Source: Opitutia bacterium (GTDB taxonomy: Bacteria > Verrucomicrobiota > Verrucomicrobiia > Opitutales > T3Sed10-336). From it: a stretch of DNA of 64,000 nucleotides. Location: the NCBI GenBank assembly GCA_003558065.1, contig PWMU01000172.1, positions 1-64,000 on the forward strand. Reading direction: 5' to 3'. The position numbers and the translations under genes were made by a program. The notes below the pieces were generated by a model. It was not told the DNA's origin, searched no databases, and saw only the letters and a list, made by a program, of their open reading frames with translations. Positions within the stretch are counted from its first letter, which is position 1. Each line of letters begins with the position of its first letter. Below, piece by piece: positions 1-8,894 of this stretch.

Positions 1-122
1 AGGTTTTAAGCGACTTCATGAACAAAACCAAAGGCAAGACGACCTCGCTTAAATGCCTACCGGACCTTTGTAGCTCGCTTTTTTCTGCCACCGCATGATC
101 CTTCGATGAACCAATCTCGAGC

Positions 123-171
123 AACACGCTGGAAGCGTGTTCCAGTGTTCCTGACCCGAGGCATTCGGGTC
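123..171 (+). promoter_or_regulatory. Leader hairpins upstream of trpB
   Basis: Two adjacent 7-bp hairpins with 5-nt loops lie about 130-175 nt before trpB: arms 123-129/135-141 and 153-159/165-171. The first overlaps a competing 6-bp pairing, 129-134 with 140-145, so two exclusive folds are possible. No U-run follows and no Trp-codon leader peptide was found. The rest of 1-298 holds no gene I recognise. The hairpins could be a leader control element or dispersed palindromic repeats. Confidence 0.35.
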
Positions 172-298
172 GGGAGAGTGTCGAGGAGACAGGCTGCAGG
201 AGCGGCTGGATGCCGCGACCCTGAAACCCGAAACCGGCCCGCTTCTTCCGAACTAGATCTTTACTATTCCGAGGGCCGTGCCTAGCCTGAGAGGAATC

Positions 299-1534
299 AT
301 GGCACAGGTCGAAGTCGAATCCAAGCCCTCCCGCCACAGTTTGCCCGATGCGACCGGGCATTTCGGGCCTTATGGCGGCATGTACGTCCCGGAAACACTG
401 GTTACGCCGCTCTTCGAGTTGGCGGAAGCCTACCGGGAGGCCTGGGAGGATCCGGCATTCCACCGGGAGTTGGACCTCCAGTTGAAGACCTATGCGGGAC
501 GGCCGACGGAACTTTATTTCGCCGAGCGGTTGACCCGGCACCTCGGCGGAGCCCGCGTCTACTTTAAGCGGGAGGATCTGCTCCATACCGGAGCCCATAA
601 AATCAACAACGCGCTCGGCCAGGCCCTGCTCGCAAAGCGCATGGGAAAGAAGAGGATTATCGCGGAAACCGGGGCGGGTCAGCACGGGATCGCGACAGCA
701 TCAGTGTGTGCCAAGTTGGGGCTCGAGTGTATCATTTACATGGGAGCGGTCGACATGGAGCGGCAGGCGCTCAACGTGTACCGCATGCGCCTGTCCGGGG
801 CCGAGGTGCGGGGGGTGGACGCCGGCCAGAAGACCCTCAAGGAAGCGATCAACGAGGCGATCCGGGATTGGGTGACCCATGTTCGTTCGACCCATTACGT
901 GCTCGGGTCGGCCTTGGGGGCTCACCCGTATCCGATGATGGTGCGAAACTTTCACAAAGTAATCGGCGAGGAAACCCGGCTGCAGATAATGGAAGCGGAA
1001 GGGAGGCTGCCCGATGAGATGGTCGCGTGCATTGGAGGCGGCAGCAACGCGATCGGGTTCTTTTTTGATTTCCTGGATGATCCCGGCGTTCGTCTGACCG
1101 GAGTGGAAGCGGGCGGCTATGGAATTGCGCCCGGGAAGCACGCCGCCCGTTTCGAGGGCGGAAAACTGGGCGTCCTCCAGGGGTGCAAGACCTTTATCCT
1201 CCAGAATCCCGACGGGCAGATCGACGTGACCCACTCGGTTTCCGCGGGCCTCGATTACGCGGCCATCGGACCGGAGCACGCTTACTACCGGGACAGGAAA
1301 CGTATCGACTTCGCCTACGCCACCGACGAGGAAACGCTCGAGGCATTCCGGATGTGCGCCCGGATGGAAGGGATCATCCCGGCGCTGGAGTCGGCTCACG
1401 CCCTGGCCTGCGTGGCGAAACGCGCGCCCCGTCTGCCGTCCGATTCGGTGATCGTGGTCAATCTCAGCGGGCGCGGCGATAAAGACGTCCAGGAGGCCGC
1501 GCGGCTGATGGATGCCGTGGAGCAGGCGAGATGA
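299..1534 (+). CDS. trpB: Tryptophan synthase beta chain
   Basis: This PLP enzyme condenses indole with L-serine to make L-tryptophan, normally in an alpha2-beta2 complex with TrpA in the cytoplasm. The Schiff-base lysine is Lys101 in GAHKINN. The glycine-rich phosphate loop GGGSNAIG and the C-terminal SGRGDKD motif are present. Its 411 residues match the classic TrpB1 type. I chose ATG 299 because GAGAGGA lies just upstream; an in-frame GTG at 278 has no comparable site. The gene ends in an overlap with yicC. No trpA follows, so TrpA must be encoded elsewhere. Confidence 0.97.
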   Translation: MAQVEVESKPSRHSLPDATGHFGPYGGMYVPETLVTPLFELAEAYREAWEDPAFHRELDLQLKTYAGRPTELYFAERLTRHLGGARVYFKREDLLHTGAHKINNALGQALLAKRMGKKRIIAETGAGQHGIATASVCAKLGLECIIYMGAVDMERQALNVYRMRLSGAEVRGVDAGQKTLKEAINEAIRDWVTHVRSTHYVLGSALGAHPYPMMVRNFHKVIGEETRLQIMEAEGRLPDEMVACIGGGSNAIGFFFDFLDDPGVRLTGVEAGGYGIAPGKHAARFEGGKLGVLQGCKTFILQNPDGQIDVTHSVSAGLDYAAIGPEHAYYRDRKRIDFAYATDEETLEAFRMCARMEGIIPALESAHALACVAKRAPRLPSDSVIVVNLSGRGDKDVQEAARLMDAVEQAR

Positions 1535-2406
1535 TCAGCATGACCGGATACGGGCGAGCGTCCGCAACCGAAGGGCAGTACGAGGTGATCGCGGAGATCT
1601 CGTCGGTGAACAAGCGCAACCTGGACATAGCGGTATCCCTTCCCCGGGAGTGGCATGAACTCGAAGCGGATGTGGCCGGGCGGGTGCGTGGAGTGGTGAG
1701 GCGTGGAAAGGTTTATGTATCGATTCGCGCCGAGGATACGCGGAATAAGGAAGGCCTGGACTGGAATGAGGAAGCGGTGGCCGCGGCTTTGGACCGGCTG
1801 CGGAGCCTGGCCGTGCGCAACGGGGTGCCCTTCGAGGGAAGCGCGGACCTGCTCTACCGGATGGCTTTGCAGTCGTCGCAGTCCGGCGGAATGCCGGCGG
1901 CGGACGCGGTGCGCGAGGGCGTGGAAGCGGTTGTGGGGGAGGCGTTGCGCGCGCTGGCTGCGATGAGGGCGAAGGAAGGGGCCACGCTGGCTGCGGACCT
2001 GGGAACCCGGGTCGAACAGCTCAGGAGCTGGACCGGCGAGATTGAGGAGTATGCCTCCGGGGGCGTGACGCGTTACCGTGAGCTTCTCTTTCAGCGGTTA
2101 AAGCAGGCAGGGCTTGACCTCGACCTTGATGACGAGCGCGTGCTCAAGGAAATCGCGCTCTTTGCCGATCGTTGCGATATTTCGGAAGAAATCACCCGCT
2201 TGAAAAGTCACCTCGACCAGCTGGGGGCATGGGTGGGCCAGCAAGACGAACCCGTCGGACGCAAGGCCGAGTTTCTTGTGCAGGAAATCAACAGAGAGAT
2301 CAACACCATCGGCAGTAAGGCGAACGACTTGCGGATCTCCAGGAGCGTGATCGACTGCAAGAACGAACTCGAACGCATTCGCGAGCAGGTTCAGAACGTG
2401 GAGTGA
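1531..2406 (+). CDS. yicC: YicC family endoribonuclease
   Basis: The 291-residue protein has the two YicC regions: an N-terminal part opening with [10 protein letters not shown] and a C-terminal DUF1732 part with the hallmark [20 protein letters not shown]. coli YicC is an endoribonuclease involved in small-RNA turnover; that role here is inferred from family membership. Its ATG overlaps the trpB stop by four bases (ATGA), indicating translational coupling. Such coupling is unusual, because yicC more often sits next to gmk. It converges on lspA, with only 18 bp between the two stops and no clear terminator. Confidence 0.93.
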   Translation: MISMTGYGRASATEGQYEVIAEISSVNKRNLDIAVSLPREWHELEADVAGRVRGVVRRGKVYVSIRAEDTRNKEGLDWNEEAVAAALDRLRSLAVRNGVPFEGSADLLYRMALQSSQSGGMPAADAVREGVEAVVGEALRALAAMRAKEGATLAADLGTRVEQLRSWTGEIEEYASGGVTRYRELLFQRLKQAGLDLDLDDERVLKEIALFADRCDISEEITRLKSHLDQLGAWVGQQDEPVGRKAEFLVQEINREINTIGSKANDLRISRSVIDCKNELERIREQVQNVE

Positions 2407-2424
2407 AGGGTCGCAGGGTCGGAC

Positions 2425-2934
2425 CTACCCATGCGGTGGTTCCAGTTTCTCGGGGTGGACAAAGGAGTAAAAGATGTAGAGACCGACTCCGATGCAGATG
2501 GCGCTGTCGGCCACGTTGAACGCGGGCCAGGCGAATTCTCCAAAGCGGAAGTCGAGAAAATCGATGACGTAGCCGTGAGCGATGCGGTCGACCAGATTGC
2601 CGACAATGCCCCCGCAAAGGAATCCGAAGCTGATCTGGCCCGGTGTGGTGCGCAAGCCGAGTTGATGACGCAGTTTGTAAATGAAGGCCAGCGCGACCAC
2701 CGCGAGCAGGGCGAGCCAGTAACTCATCCCCTGGAATATTCCCCAGGCGGCTCCGGTGTTCCCCCAATGGACAATATAAAAAAAGCCGGGAATGACGGCG
2801 ATGCGATCGAGCTCGAAATCAACCGCCAGGTAGATCCAGATCTTGGTAACCTGATCGAGAAGAAATACGGCGCTCGCAAGTGCGTACAGAGGCTTGTACC
2901 GGCACATCCGGTTGATGATGCGGCCGGCGGACAT
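2425..2934 (-). CDS. lspA: Lipoprotein signal peptidase (signal peptidase II)
   Basis: LspA is the inner-membrane aspartyl protease that cuts signal peptides from prolipoproteins after diacylglyceryl modification of the lipobox cysteine. Four membrane segments are visible. The catalytic aspartates are in GNLVDR and FNVAD, and the DQVTK motif follows the first helix. The start is uncertain: GTG 2970, ATG 2934 and ATG 2907 are all in frame and none has a good ribosome site; the latest fits the family N-terminus best. It is the last gene of ileS / DksA-like / lspA. ileS-lspA adjacency is widespread in bacteria. Confidence 0.94.
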   Translation of the reverse strand: MSAGRIINRMCRYKPLYALASAVFLLDQVTKIWIYLAVDFELDRIAVIPGFFYIVHWGNTGAAWGIFQGMSYWLALLAVVALAFIYKLRHQLGLRTTPGQISFGFLCGGIVGNLVDRIAHGYVIDFLDFRFGEFAWPAFNVADSAICIGVGLYIFYSFVHPEKLEPPHG

Positions 2935-3057
2935 CGGAAACAGGTGGCGACGGAGTTTCACAGCCGGCACAAAGACGGCCGGCAGTCAGCCCGGCGAACT
3001 TCCCTCATACAGGGACCAGTTGTTAATCGGACAGTCACAAAGCGCGTGAAACTCAAC

Positions 3058-4248
3058 CTAATCGTCGGAATCGTCGGTTAGGAATTCATTGGCGTCGTCC
3101 CCGGAATCGAGATACGTGCCCCCCCGTTGAGACGGGCGCTTGAGGGTCTTTTCGTATTCGGCCTGGCCCTCAACCGAATAACGGGCGAAAGGCACGGCCA
3201 TCAGGCGTTCTTTACGGATGGGCTGGCCGGTGATCTCACAGACGCCGTAGGTGCCTTTGTGGATTCTGTCGATGGCGGCTTCTATCTCGGCCAGGGCTTC
3301 CTGTTCGGTCGATACCAGGCTCAGGGCAAAATCCCGGTCGAAGGAGTCGGTTCCGGCATCGGCCATGTGTTGGCTGTAGCTGGAAAGATCCCCGGTATCC
3401 TCTTTGCTGGAACGTTTGAGCGTGTCTTTGGTGTGGAGGTCCAGCTCGGAAAGAACATGATCCCGCAGTTCGATCAGGAGATCGAAATAGGGCACGAGCT
3501 TCTTGGGAACCTCCTTCTTCTGCGCGCTGATCGGGTCCTCCTGGGTCTTCGGGTTCCTTCCGAGAATGTCGGACAACGAAGCGGCCCCGAGGACGCGTGC
3601 TTTGGGTTTTGGCTCCTCCGTGGCGGCGGGAGCTTTCTTTGCGGGGGCCGGCACGGCTTTCCTGGCGGCCGGTTTGGCGTCCGTTGCGGATCGGGACCGT
3701 GCCACCTGCTGAGCTTCTTCCATGGAGAATGCAATCGGGCGACTCTTGGGCGGCACGCGGGTCGACGTGGTGTCGCCTGACGAGCCCCCGGGCCTTTCGG
3801 CGGCCGCGGGTTTTCCGGAGCTCGTCGCCGGTTTCGGTGCCGGGGCCGCTTTTCTGGCCGCCTGCTTCCTGGCCGGGGCCTTCTTTGAGGCGGCCTTTTT
3901 CGCCGGAGCCTTTTTCGCGGCGGCTTTCTTTGCCGGGGCCTTTTTCGCGGCCGACTTCTTCACGGCTTTCTTCGCTTTACCCACGTTCTTCGTGACTGAT
4001 TGGGTCGGTTTTTTCTTTTTGGCGGAAGTCGAAGCTGCGGTTTTGGATTTATTCACTGAAACGGTTTTCTTTTTTGTTGTGGTTTTTCTGGCTTTCCCCT
4101 TGTTCCGGGGGATCGGCCTTTTCTTCGAAACAGGCTTGCCGGCATTTGCCTGCCGGACCTTCTTTGCCGCGACCCTATTGCTGGAAGGAGCCTTTTTCGC
4201 GGTTGTTTTTTTTGAGGAGGCCTTTGTCTGGGTAACCCTTTTTTTCAT
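3058..4248 (-). CDS. TraR/DksA-like regulator with lysine-rich histone H1-like N-terminus
   Basis: The C-terminal part of about 150 residues is TraR/DksA-like: a coiled coil containing HMADAGTDSFDRD, then the finger segment YGVCEITGQPIRKERL. Of the finger's usual four cysteines only Cys337 remains; the ARYSVEGQ stretch has Ser and Gly where Cys is typical, so zinc binding is doubtful. Residues 1 to about 160 are extremely Lys/Ala/Pro rich, with KKAPAKK- and KKAAAKK-type repeats like histone H1 or Hc1 tails. DksA relatives bind the RNA polymerase secondary channel; the tail suggests DNA binding (inference). ATG 4248 overlaps the ileS stop (ATGA), so it is coupled to ileS. Confidence 0.88.
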   Translation of the reverse strand: MKKRVTQTKASSKKTTAKKAPSSNRVAAKKVRQANAGKPVSKKRPIPRNKGKARKTTTKKKTVSVNKSKTAASTSAKKKKPTQSVTKNVGKAKKAVKKSAAKKAPAKKAAAKKAPAKKAASKKAPARKQAARKAAPAPKPATSSGKPAAAERPGGSSGDTTSTRVPPKSRPIAFSMEEAQQVARSRSATDAKPAARKAVPAPAKKAPAATEEPKPKARVLGAASLSDILGRNPKTQEDPISAQKKEVPKKLVPYFDLLIELRDHVLSELDLHTKDTLKRSSKEDTGDLSSYSQHMADAGTDSFDRDFALSLVSTEQEALAEIEAAIDRIHKGTYGVCEITGQPIRKERLMAVPFARYSVEGQAEYEKTLKRPSQRGGTYLDSGDDANEFLTDDSDD

Positions 4249-7049
4249 TGGACGTTTTTTGAGGTTGGAGGAGCGTTCACCGCTTCTGTGCAGCGGGGGC
4301 ACATCCCGGTTTCGTCGTCGTCTTTCATCAACTCAAAAACCCAACGCCAGCAGCGCGGGCATCGTTTTCCCTCGGCGTGTTGAACTTCAATGTTCGATTC
4401 CTCTGCGAACCCGATGGAGACCGCCGACACGATAAAAAGTTCGGGTAAAAAGCTCTCGTAGCGTTCCAGCAGCGCGCGGGAGGGAGAGTCGGCGGGCATG
4501 CGGATCACCACCGAGGCCTCAAGCGACTTGCCGATCTGCTTGCTCTGACGGGCGGCCTCAAGCTGGTCCAGCACCTGGCTGCGCAGCTTCAGCAGTTGGT
4601 CCACATCCTCCGCGGCTGAGGAGCGTTTCCATTCCTCGGGAATCACGGGCCAGTCCTCCAGGTGGACGGGCGAATCGGACAGATCCCGGTCGCCGTGCGC
4701 GTAGGACCAGGCTTCGTCGGCGGTGAAAGTGAGGATGGGAGCCAGGATCCGCACCAGGCAGCCGAAGATGTCGTGAATCGCGGTCTGGGACGAACGCCGG
4801 AGAGGATCGTCCGCCCCCAGAGTGTAGAGGCGGTCCTTGAGGATGTCGTGATAGGTTGCGGAAAGCGTCACCGTGGAGAACTGATTGCAGAGCTGGTAAA
4901 CGCGCTGGAATTCGAAAGCGTCGTAGGCGGCGGTTGCCTGGCGGCAGAGTTCGGCGGTCTTGGCGAGGGCCCACTGGTCGACGGCGTCGAGGGATGCGTG
5001 GGGAACGCGGTGCTTCTCGGGCTCGAAATCGTAGAGGTTGGAAATCTGGAAGCGCAGCGTGTTGCGCAGACTCCGGTAGGTGTCGCCGACGTGCTTGAGG
5101 ATCTCGTCGGAAATGGGCGCGTCGTTGCGGAGGTCGATGGACGCCACCCACAGGCGGATGACGTCGGCTCCGAACTGGTTCAGGTAGGATTCGGCCGTTT
5201 CCGGCTTGCCGTCGCTCTTGCTGATTTTTCGCCCGTCCGCTCCGACCACGAAACCGTGGGTGAGTACCTTTTTGAACGGGGCGGCCCCTTCGGTGGCCAT
5301 GGCGACCAGCAGCGAGGACTGAAACCAGCCGCGGTGCTGGTCGCTGCCTTCGAGGTAGAGGTCCGCCGGCCAATGGAGATTCTTCCGCTTTTTGAGGACC
5401 GCGAGGTGACTGGAACCGGAATCGATCCAGACATCCAGCGTGTCTTCGCCCTTGGTAAGTGTTTTGCCGCGCCGGGATTCCGGGAGATCGAGCGTCCGCA
5501 GGGTTTCCTCCGCGGACTCCTCGAACCAGAATTGTGTGCCTTCGGTTTCGACCCGGGCGGCGATGGCGCGGATGGTATCGGTATCCAGTAACGGGGTACC
5601 CGTTTCGTCGTAGAAGGCGGGGATGGGAATGCCCCAGGAGCGCTGTCGGCTGATGCACCAATCCGGGCGGTTTTCGACGGCGCCGCGGATCCGCGGCTTG
5701 CCCCACTCGGGGATCCACTCGACCTGCTCGATGGCTTCCAGGGCCTTCCGGCGAAGGTCGTCCTTGTTGAGGGAGACGAACCACTGATCCATGGCGCGGA
5801 AGATGACGGGCGTCTTGGAACGCCAGCAGTGGGGATAACTGTGTTGAACCGATTTAGAGGCCAGCAGGGCGTGACGGGTCTCCAGTGACTGCAGGACGGC
5901 CTCGTTCGCCGGGCTGTGTCCGCCCGATTCGAGCACGCTGAGGCCGGCGAGGTCGGGCGGCAGCGTTCCGTCGTCGACGAAGTTGCCGTCGTCGTCGATC
6001 GGGCAGTAGGGCGGGAGGCCGTGCTCCAGGCCCGTCAAATAGTCGTCGAGACCGTGCCCCGGGGCGATGTGCACGCAGCCGGTCCCCGAGTCGGTGGTGA
6101 CGTAGTCGGCCGTAACGAGGGGTGCGGCGCGATCGAGGAACGGATGCCGGGTCTCGAGTCCGGCGAGTTCAGCGCCCGGGAGGGTGCGCAGAACTTCGAA
6201 GTTCTCGAGGCCGCACTCGGCGACGAACGATTCTACGAGCTTTTCGGCGACGATGAACGACCGGTCTCCGGTCCGGACGACGGCGTAATCGACTCGCGGA
6301 TGCACGGCGATCGCCAGGTTCGCGGGAAGCGTCCAGGGAGTGGTGGTCCAGATCACCACCGAGGCATTGGGAGCGCCGCGGAGGCGCTCGTCTCCGGTGA
6401 CCGGAAACGCGACCCAGATGGCCGGGCTGGTGTGGTCGCGGTACTCGATTTCAAATTCGGCCAGAGCGGTGCGGCAGGGGATCGACCAGTAGACCGGTTT
6501 TTTGTCACGGTAGACCAGGCCCCGTTCGATGAACGCGGCGAGGGCGCGAAGGATCTCGGCTTCATAATCGGGATCCATGGTCCGGTAGGCGTTCTCCCAG
6601 TCGGCGAGGACTCCCATGCGTTCGAACTGGCGGCGCTGGATCCCGATATAGGTTTCGGAGAACTCAGTGCAGGCGGTGCGGATCTCGGCCGCGGAAAACT
6701 GCAGCTTTTTCTCGCGGAGTTCGCGAGCGACCCTGTGTTCGATCGGCAGGCCGTGACAGTCCCAGCCCGGGACGTAAGGGGCACTGTAGCCGCGCATGGA
6801 CAGGTACCGGGTGATCACGTCCTTGGGGATCTTGTTGAGGGCGTGGCCCATGTGAAGATCCCCGTTGGTGAAGGGCGGGCCGTCGTGGAGAACATAACGC
6901 GGCCGACCGGCGTTCTTTTGCTGGATGGCTGCGTAGAGATTCAGGGATTGCCAGTGCGCGTAGCGTTGCGGTTCCCGTTCCACCAGCCGGGCGCGCATGG
7001 GAAAACCGGTCTTGGGGAGGTTGAGTGTGTCTTTCAGGTCTTTCGCCAC
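4245..7049 (-). CDS. ileS: Isoleucyl-tRNA synthetase
   Basis: This class I synthetase charges tRNA-Ile with isoleucine and edits misactivated valine. The 934-residue protein has the HIGH-type signature HMGH at residues 66-69, the CP1 editing domain, the KMSKS-type motif KISKS, an anticodon-binding domain, and a C-terminal zinc knuckle of two CPRC motifs (CPRCWRW and CPRCTEA). It is the bacterial form. It heads the minus-strand cluster with the DksA-like gene and lspA. Divergent from it, across about 140 bp, lies the cation exchanger. Confidence 0.98.
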   Translation of the reverse strand: MAKDLKDTLNLPKTGFPMRARLVEREPQRYAHWQSLNLYAAIQQKNAGRPRYVLHDGPPFTNGDLHMGHALNKIPKDVITRYLSMRGYSAPYVPGWDCHGLPIEHRVARELREKKLQFSAAEIRTACTEFSETYIGIQRRQFERMGVLADWENAYRTMDPDYEAEILRALAAFIERGLVYRDKKPVYWSIPCRTALAEFEIEYRDHTSPAIWVAFPVTGDERLRGAPNASVVIWTTTPWTLPANLAIAVHPRVDYAVVRTGDRSFIVAEKLVESFVAECGLENFEVLRTLPGAELAGLETRHPFLDRAAPLVTADYVTTDSGTGCVHIAPGHGLDDYLTGLEHGLPPYCPIDDDGNFVDDGTLPPDLAGLSVLESGGHSPANEAVLQSLETRHALLASKSVQHSYPHCWRSKTPVIFRAMDQWFVSLNKDDLRRKALEAIEQVEWIPEWGKPRIRGAVENRPDWCISRQRSWGIPIPAFYDETGTPLLDTDTIRAIAARVETEGTQFWFEESAEETLRTLDLPESRRGKTLTKGEDTLDVWIDSGSSHLAVLKKRKNLHWPADLYLEGSDQHRGWFQSSLLVAMATEGAAPFKKVLTHGFVVGADGRKISKSDGKPETAESYLNQFGADVIRLWVASIDLRNDAPISDEILKHVGDTYRSLRNTLRFQISNLYDFEPEKHRVPHASLDAVDQWALAKTAELCRQATAAYDAFEFQRVYQLCNQFSTVTLSATYHDILKDRLYTLGADDPLRRSSQTAIHDIFGCLVRILAPILTFTADEAWSYAHGDRDLSDSPVHLEDWPVIPEEWKRSSAAEDVDQLLKLRSQVLDQLEAARQSKQIGKSLEASVVIRMPADSPSRALLERYESFLPELFIVSAVSIGFAEESNIEVQHAEGKRCPRCWRWVFELMKDDDETGMCPRCTEAVNAPPTSKNVQ

Positions 7050-7189
7050 TGGAGAAGTTTTGCCTGGATTGTCGGCCGTTTAGACAGATTGCGGGAAGCG
7101 ATTCCCTTCTGCACAATAAAAAGGCAAGAGCGTACACGACGGTGCGGAAGACGCAACCTCTTTTCATTGTCATTTCCCCGTTTATCACC

Positions 7190-8206
7190 ATGGGTGAAGG
7201 GCTCGTGGAACATTTATTTTCCCTGGATCAGGTGGGCTTTGGCTGGCTGCTCGTCTTTCATCTCGTCGGGCTGACGGTTTTGACCCTTGGGGGCGGGCTG
7301 CTGTGCCGGGGGGCGGTGGGCCTGGCCTTCCGGCTGGAATTGCGCCCGGTCGTGGTCGGGTTGACGGTGGTTTCCCTGGCGACGTCGACTCCCGAGCTCT
7401 TCATCTCGTTTTTCGGCGCGGCCTCGGGCAATACCGGGTTGGTCCTGGGCAATATCGTCGGAAGCAATGTCGCGAATATGGGGTTGATCCTCGGGCTGTC
7501 GGCCCTGATCTGCCCGCTGGTGATCCGGTTGCGGCTGATCCGCCGGGACGTACCGCTTCTGGTGGGAGTGACCGTGTTGTTCTGCGTTTTGTCCTGGAAT
7601 GTCCTGGGGCGCTGGGAGGGCGGGCTGCTGTTTGGCCTGGGGGTCCTGTATGTGGCGTTGGTCCTGCGCAAGTCACCGGCGGACGCTGACGAAGGACTGG
7701 ATCTGGGGATCGCGGAAGAGGTGGAAAACGGGGCGCGCATCAGCCTGAATCGGAGCCTGCTGCTGATCCTGGCCGGTACGGTATTTCTCGCACTGGGAGC
7801 GGAGATGCTTGTGGGGGCGGCTTCGGAAACCGCCGCCCGGCTCGGAGTGAGCGATGTGTTGATCGGGGTGACGATTGTAGCGGTCGGCACCAGTCTGCCG
7901 GAGCTTTCCGCCTCGGTTTCAGCGGCGGTGATGAGGCAGGCGGATCTTTGCGCGGGAAACCTGGTGGGATCGAACCTGTTCAACCTGCTGTTGATCGGGG
8001 GCGGCGTGGCGGTGTTTTTTCCGATTCCGGTGGAACCCCGGTTATTTGCGGTTGAGATGCCCGCGCTGCTTCTGTTTACCGTCCTGCTGTGGCCGTTTTT
8101 CCTGACCGGACGGGTGGTGAGCCGCCGGGAGGGGGGGCTCCTTCTTGGTTTGTACGTCCTGTTCCTGGTATTGAGCTACCTGTCGCAGACGGAGGTGTTG
8201 TTCTGA
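7190..8206 (+). CDS. Calcium/sodium antiporter (YrbG/CaCA family)
   Basis: This integral membrane cation exchanger has about ten hydrophobic helices. It has the duplicated alpha-repeats of the CaCA superfamily: ATSTPELFIS with GSNVANMGLIL in the first half, and GTSLPELSAS with GSNLFNLLLI in the second. Members swap Na+ (some with K+) for Ca2+; the true ion is not shown by sequence. ATG 7190 gives a 338-residue protein starting just before the first helix. Longer in-frame starts would add a hydrophilic stretch reaching into the ileS promoter region. Confidence 0.9.
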   Translation: MGEGLVEHLFSLDQVGFGWLLVFHLVGLTVLTLGGGLLCRGAVGLAFRLELRPVVVGLTVVSLATSTPELFISFFGAASGNTGLVLGNIVGSNVANMGLILGLSALICPLVIRLRLIRRDVPLLVGVTVLFCVLSWNVLGRWEGGLLFGLGVLYVALVLRKSPADADEGLDLGIAEEVENGARISLNRSLLLILAGTVFLALGAEMLVGAASETAARLGVSDVLIGVTIVAVGTSLPELSASVSAAVMRQADLCAGNLVGSNLFNLLLIGGGVAVFFPIPVEPRLFAVEMPALLLFTVLLWPFFLTGRVVSRREGGLLLGLYVLFLVLSYLSQTEVLF

Positions 8207-8361
8207 GAGGGGAGGGGGCCGGGTGTCGAGCCCGGTACCTCAATCTTTGTCGAACCCGTTGACCGGGAGCCTGTCCGGCCCGGGCGGTGGCCTAAGTCCG
8301 ACAGCCTGCCAGCCTCGGTTCCTGCTCAACATGATTCTCCCCCCTCGGCCCTCCAGCGGTT

Positions 8362-8814
8362 TTACCGGCTGATGTCGTCCCGGTTGAGAATGTGGAAGCC
8401 GCTGTGCTCGAGGGCGTGGGCGGCGACGTCGGCGTCCTCGAGGCTGATCGCCAGGGCGCAACGACCGTGCGGACGGGTGATGAACGCGTAGGTGTAATGG
8501 ATGTTGATCTCGGCTTCGAGCAGCGCGCACAGCGCTTTGTGGATGTCCACGGCGGAATTCATTTCCACGACCAGCACGGTGGTTTCATTGTAGAAGAAGT
8601 CGCTCTTCCTGAGTATGGAACCCGCTCGTTCGTGATCGTCCACGATGACGCGGAGGATGGAGCTGTCCGTGGTGTCGAGCGTGGTCATGGCCATGATGTG
8701 GACCCGGTTTTCGGCAAGAACGCGAACCAGATCGTGAAGGCGGCCCAGTTTATTCTCCATGAACACGGAGAACTGTTTAATGGGCTCGTGCCGGCCTTCC
8801 AGTGTTTGTGACAT
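8362..8814 (-). CDS. Tandem ACT-domain protein
   Basis: A 150-residue cytoplasmic protein made of two ACT-like halves. The first begins around residue 13 (KQFSVFMENKLGRLHDLVRV). The second begins around residue 80 (TTVLVVEMNS) and contains a hydrophobic strand-helix-strand pattern. No catalytic domain is attached. Stand-alone ACT pairs usually sense amino acids and act as regulatory subunits, but no partner is adjacent: the exchanger converges on it and cardiolipin synthase lies upstream on the same strand. The ligand is unknown. Confidence 0.85.
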   Translation of the reverse strand: MSQTLEGRHEPIKQFSVFMENKLGRLHDLVRVLAENRVHIMAMTTLDTTDSSILRVIVDDHERAGSILRKSDFFYNETTVLVVEMNSAVDIHKALCALLEAEINIHYTYAFITRPHGRCALAISLEDADVAAHALEHSGFHILNRDDISR

Positions 8815-8894
8815 ACGGAGAGACTAAGTCATTCTTATACGAAAAACACGGAAAAAATCGGGGATTGAGAACGCGAGTTCACCTCCGGCTTCCG

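Noticed and set aside
64-300. Trp leader peptide or T-box ahead of trpB
   Set aside because: Short upstream frames hold no Trp-codon cluster, and no T-box core or terminator was found.
3722-4435. Plus-strand frame rich in Ala and Phe opposite the lysine-rich gene
   Set aside because: Its AGAFFAA-type repeats are the reverse reading of KKAPAKK codons, not a membrane protein.
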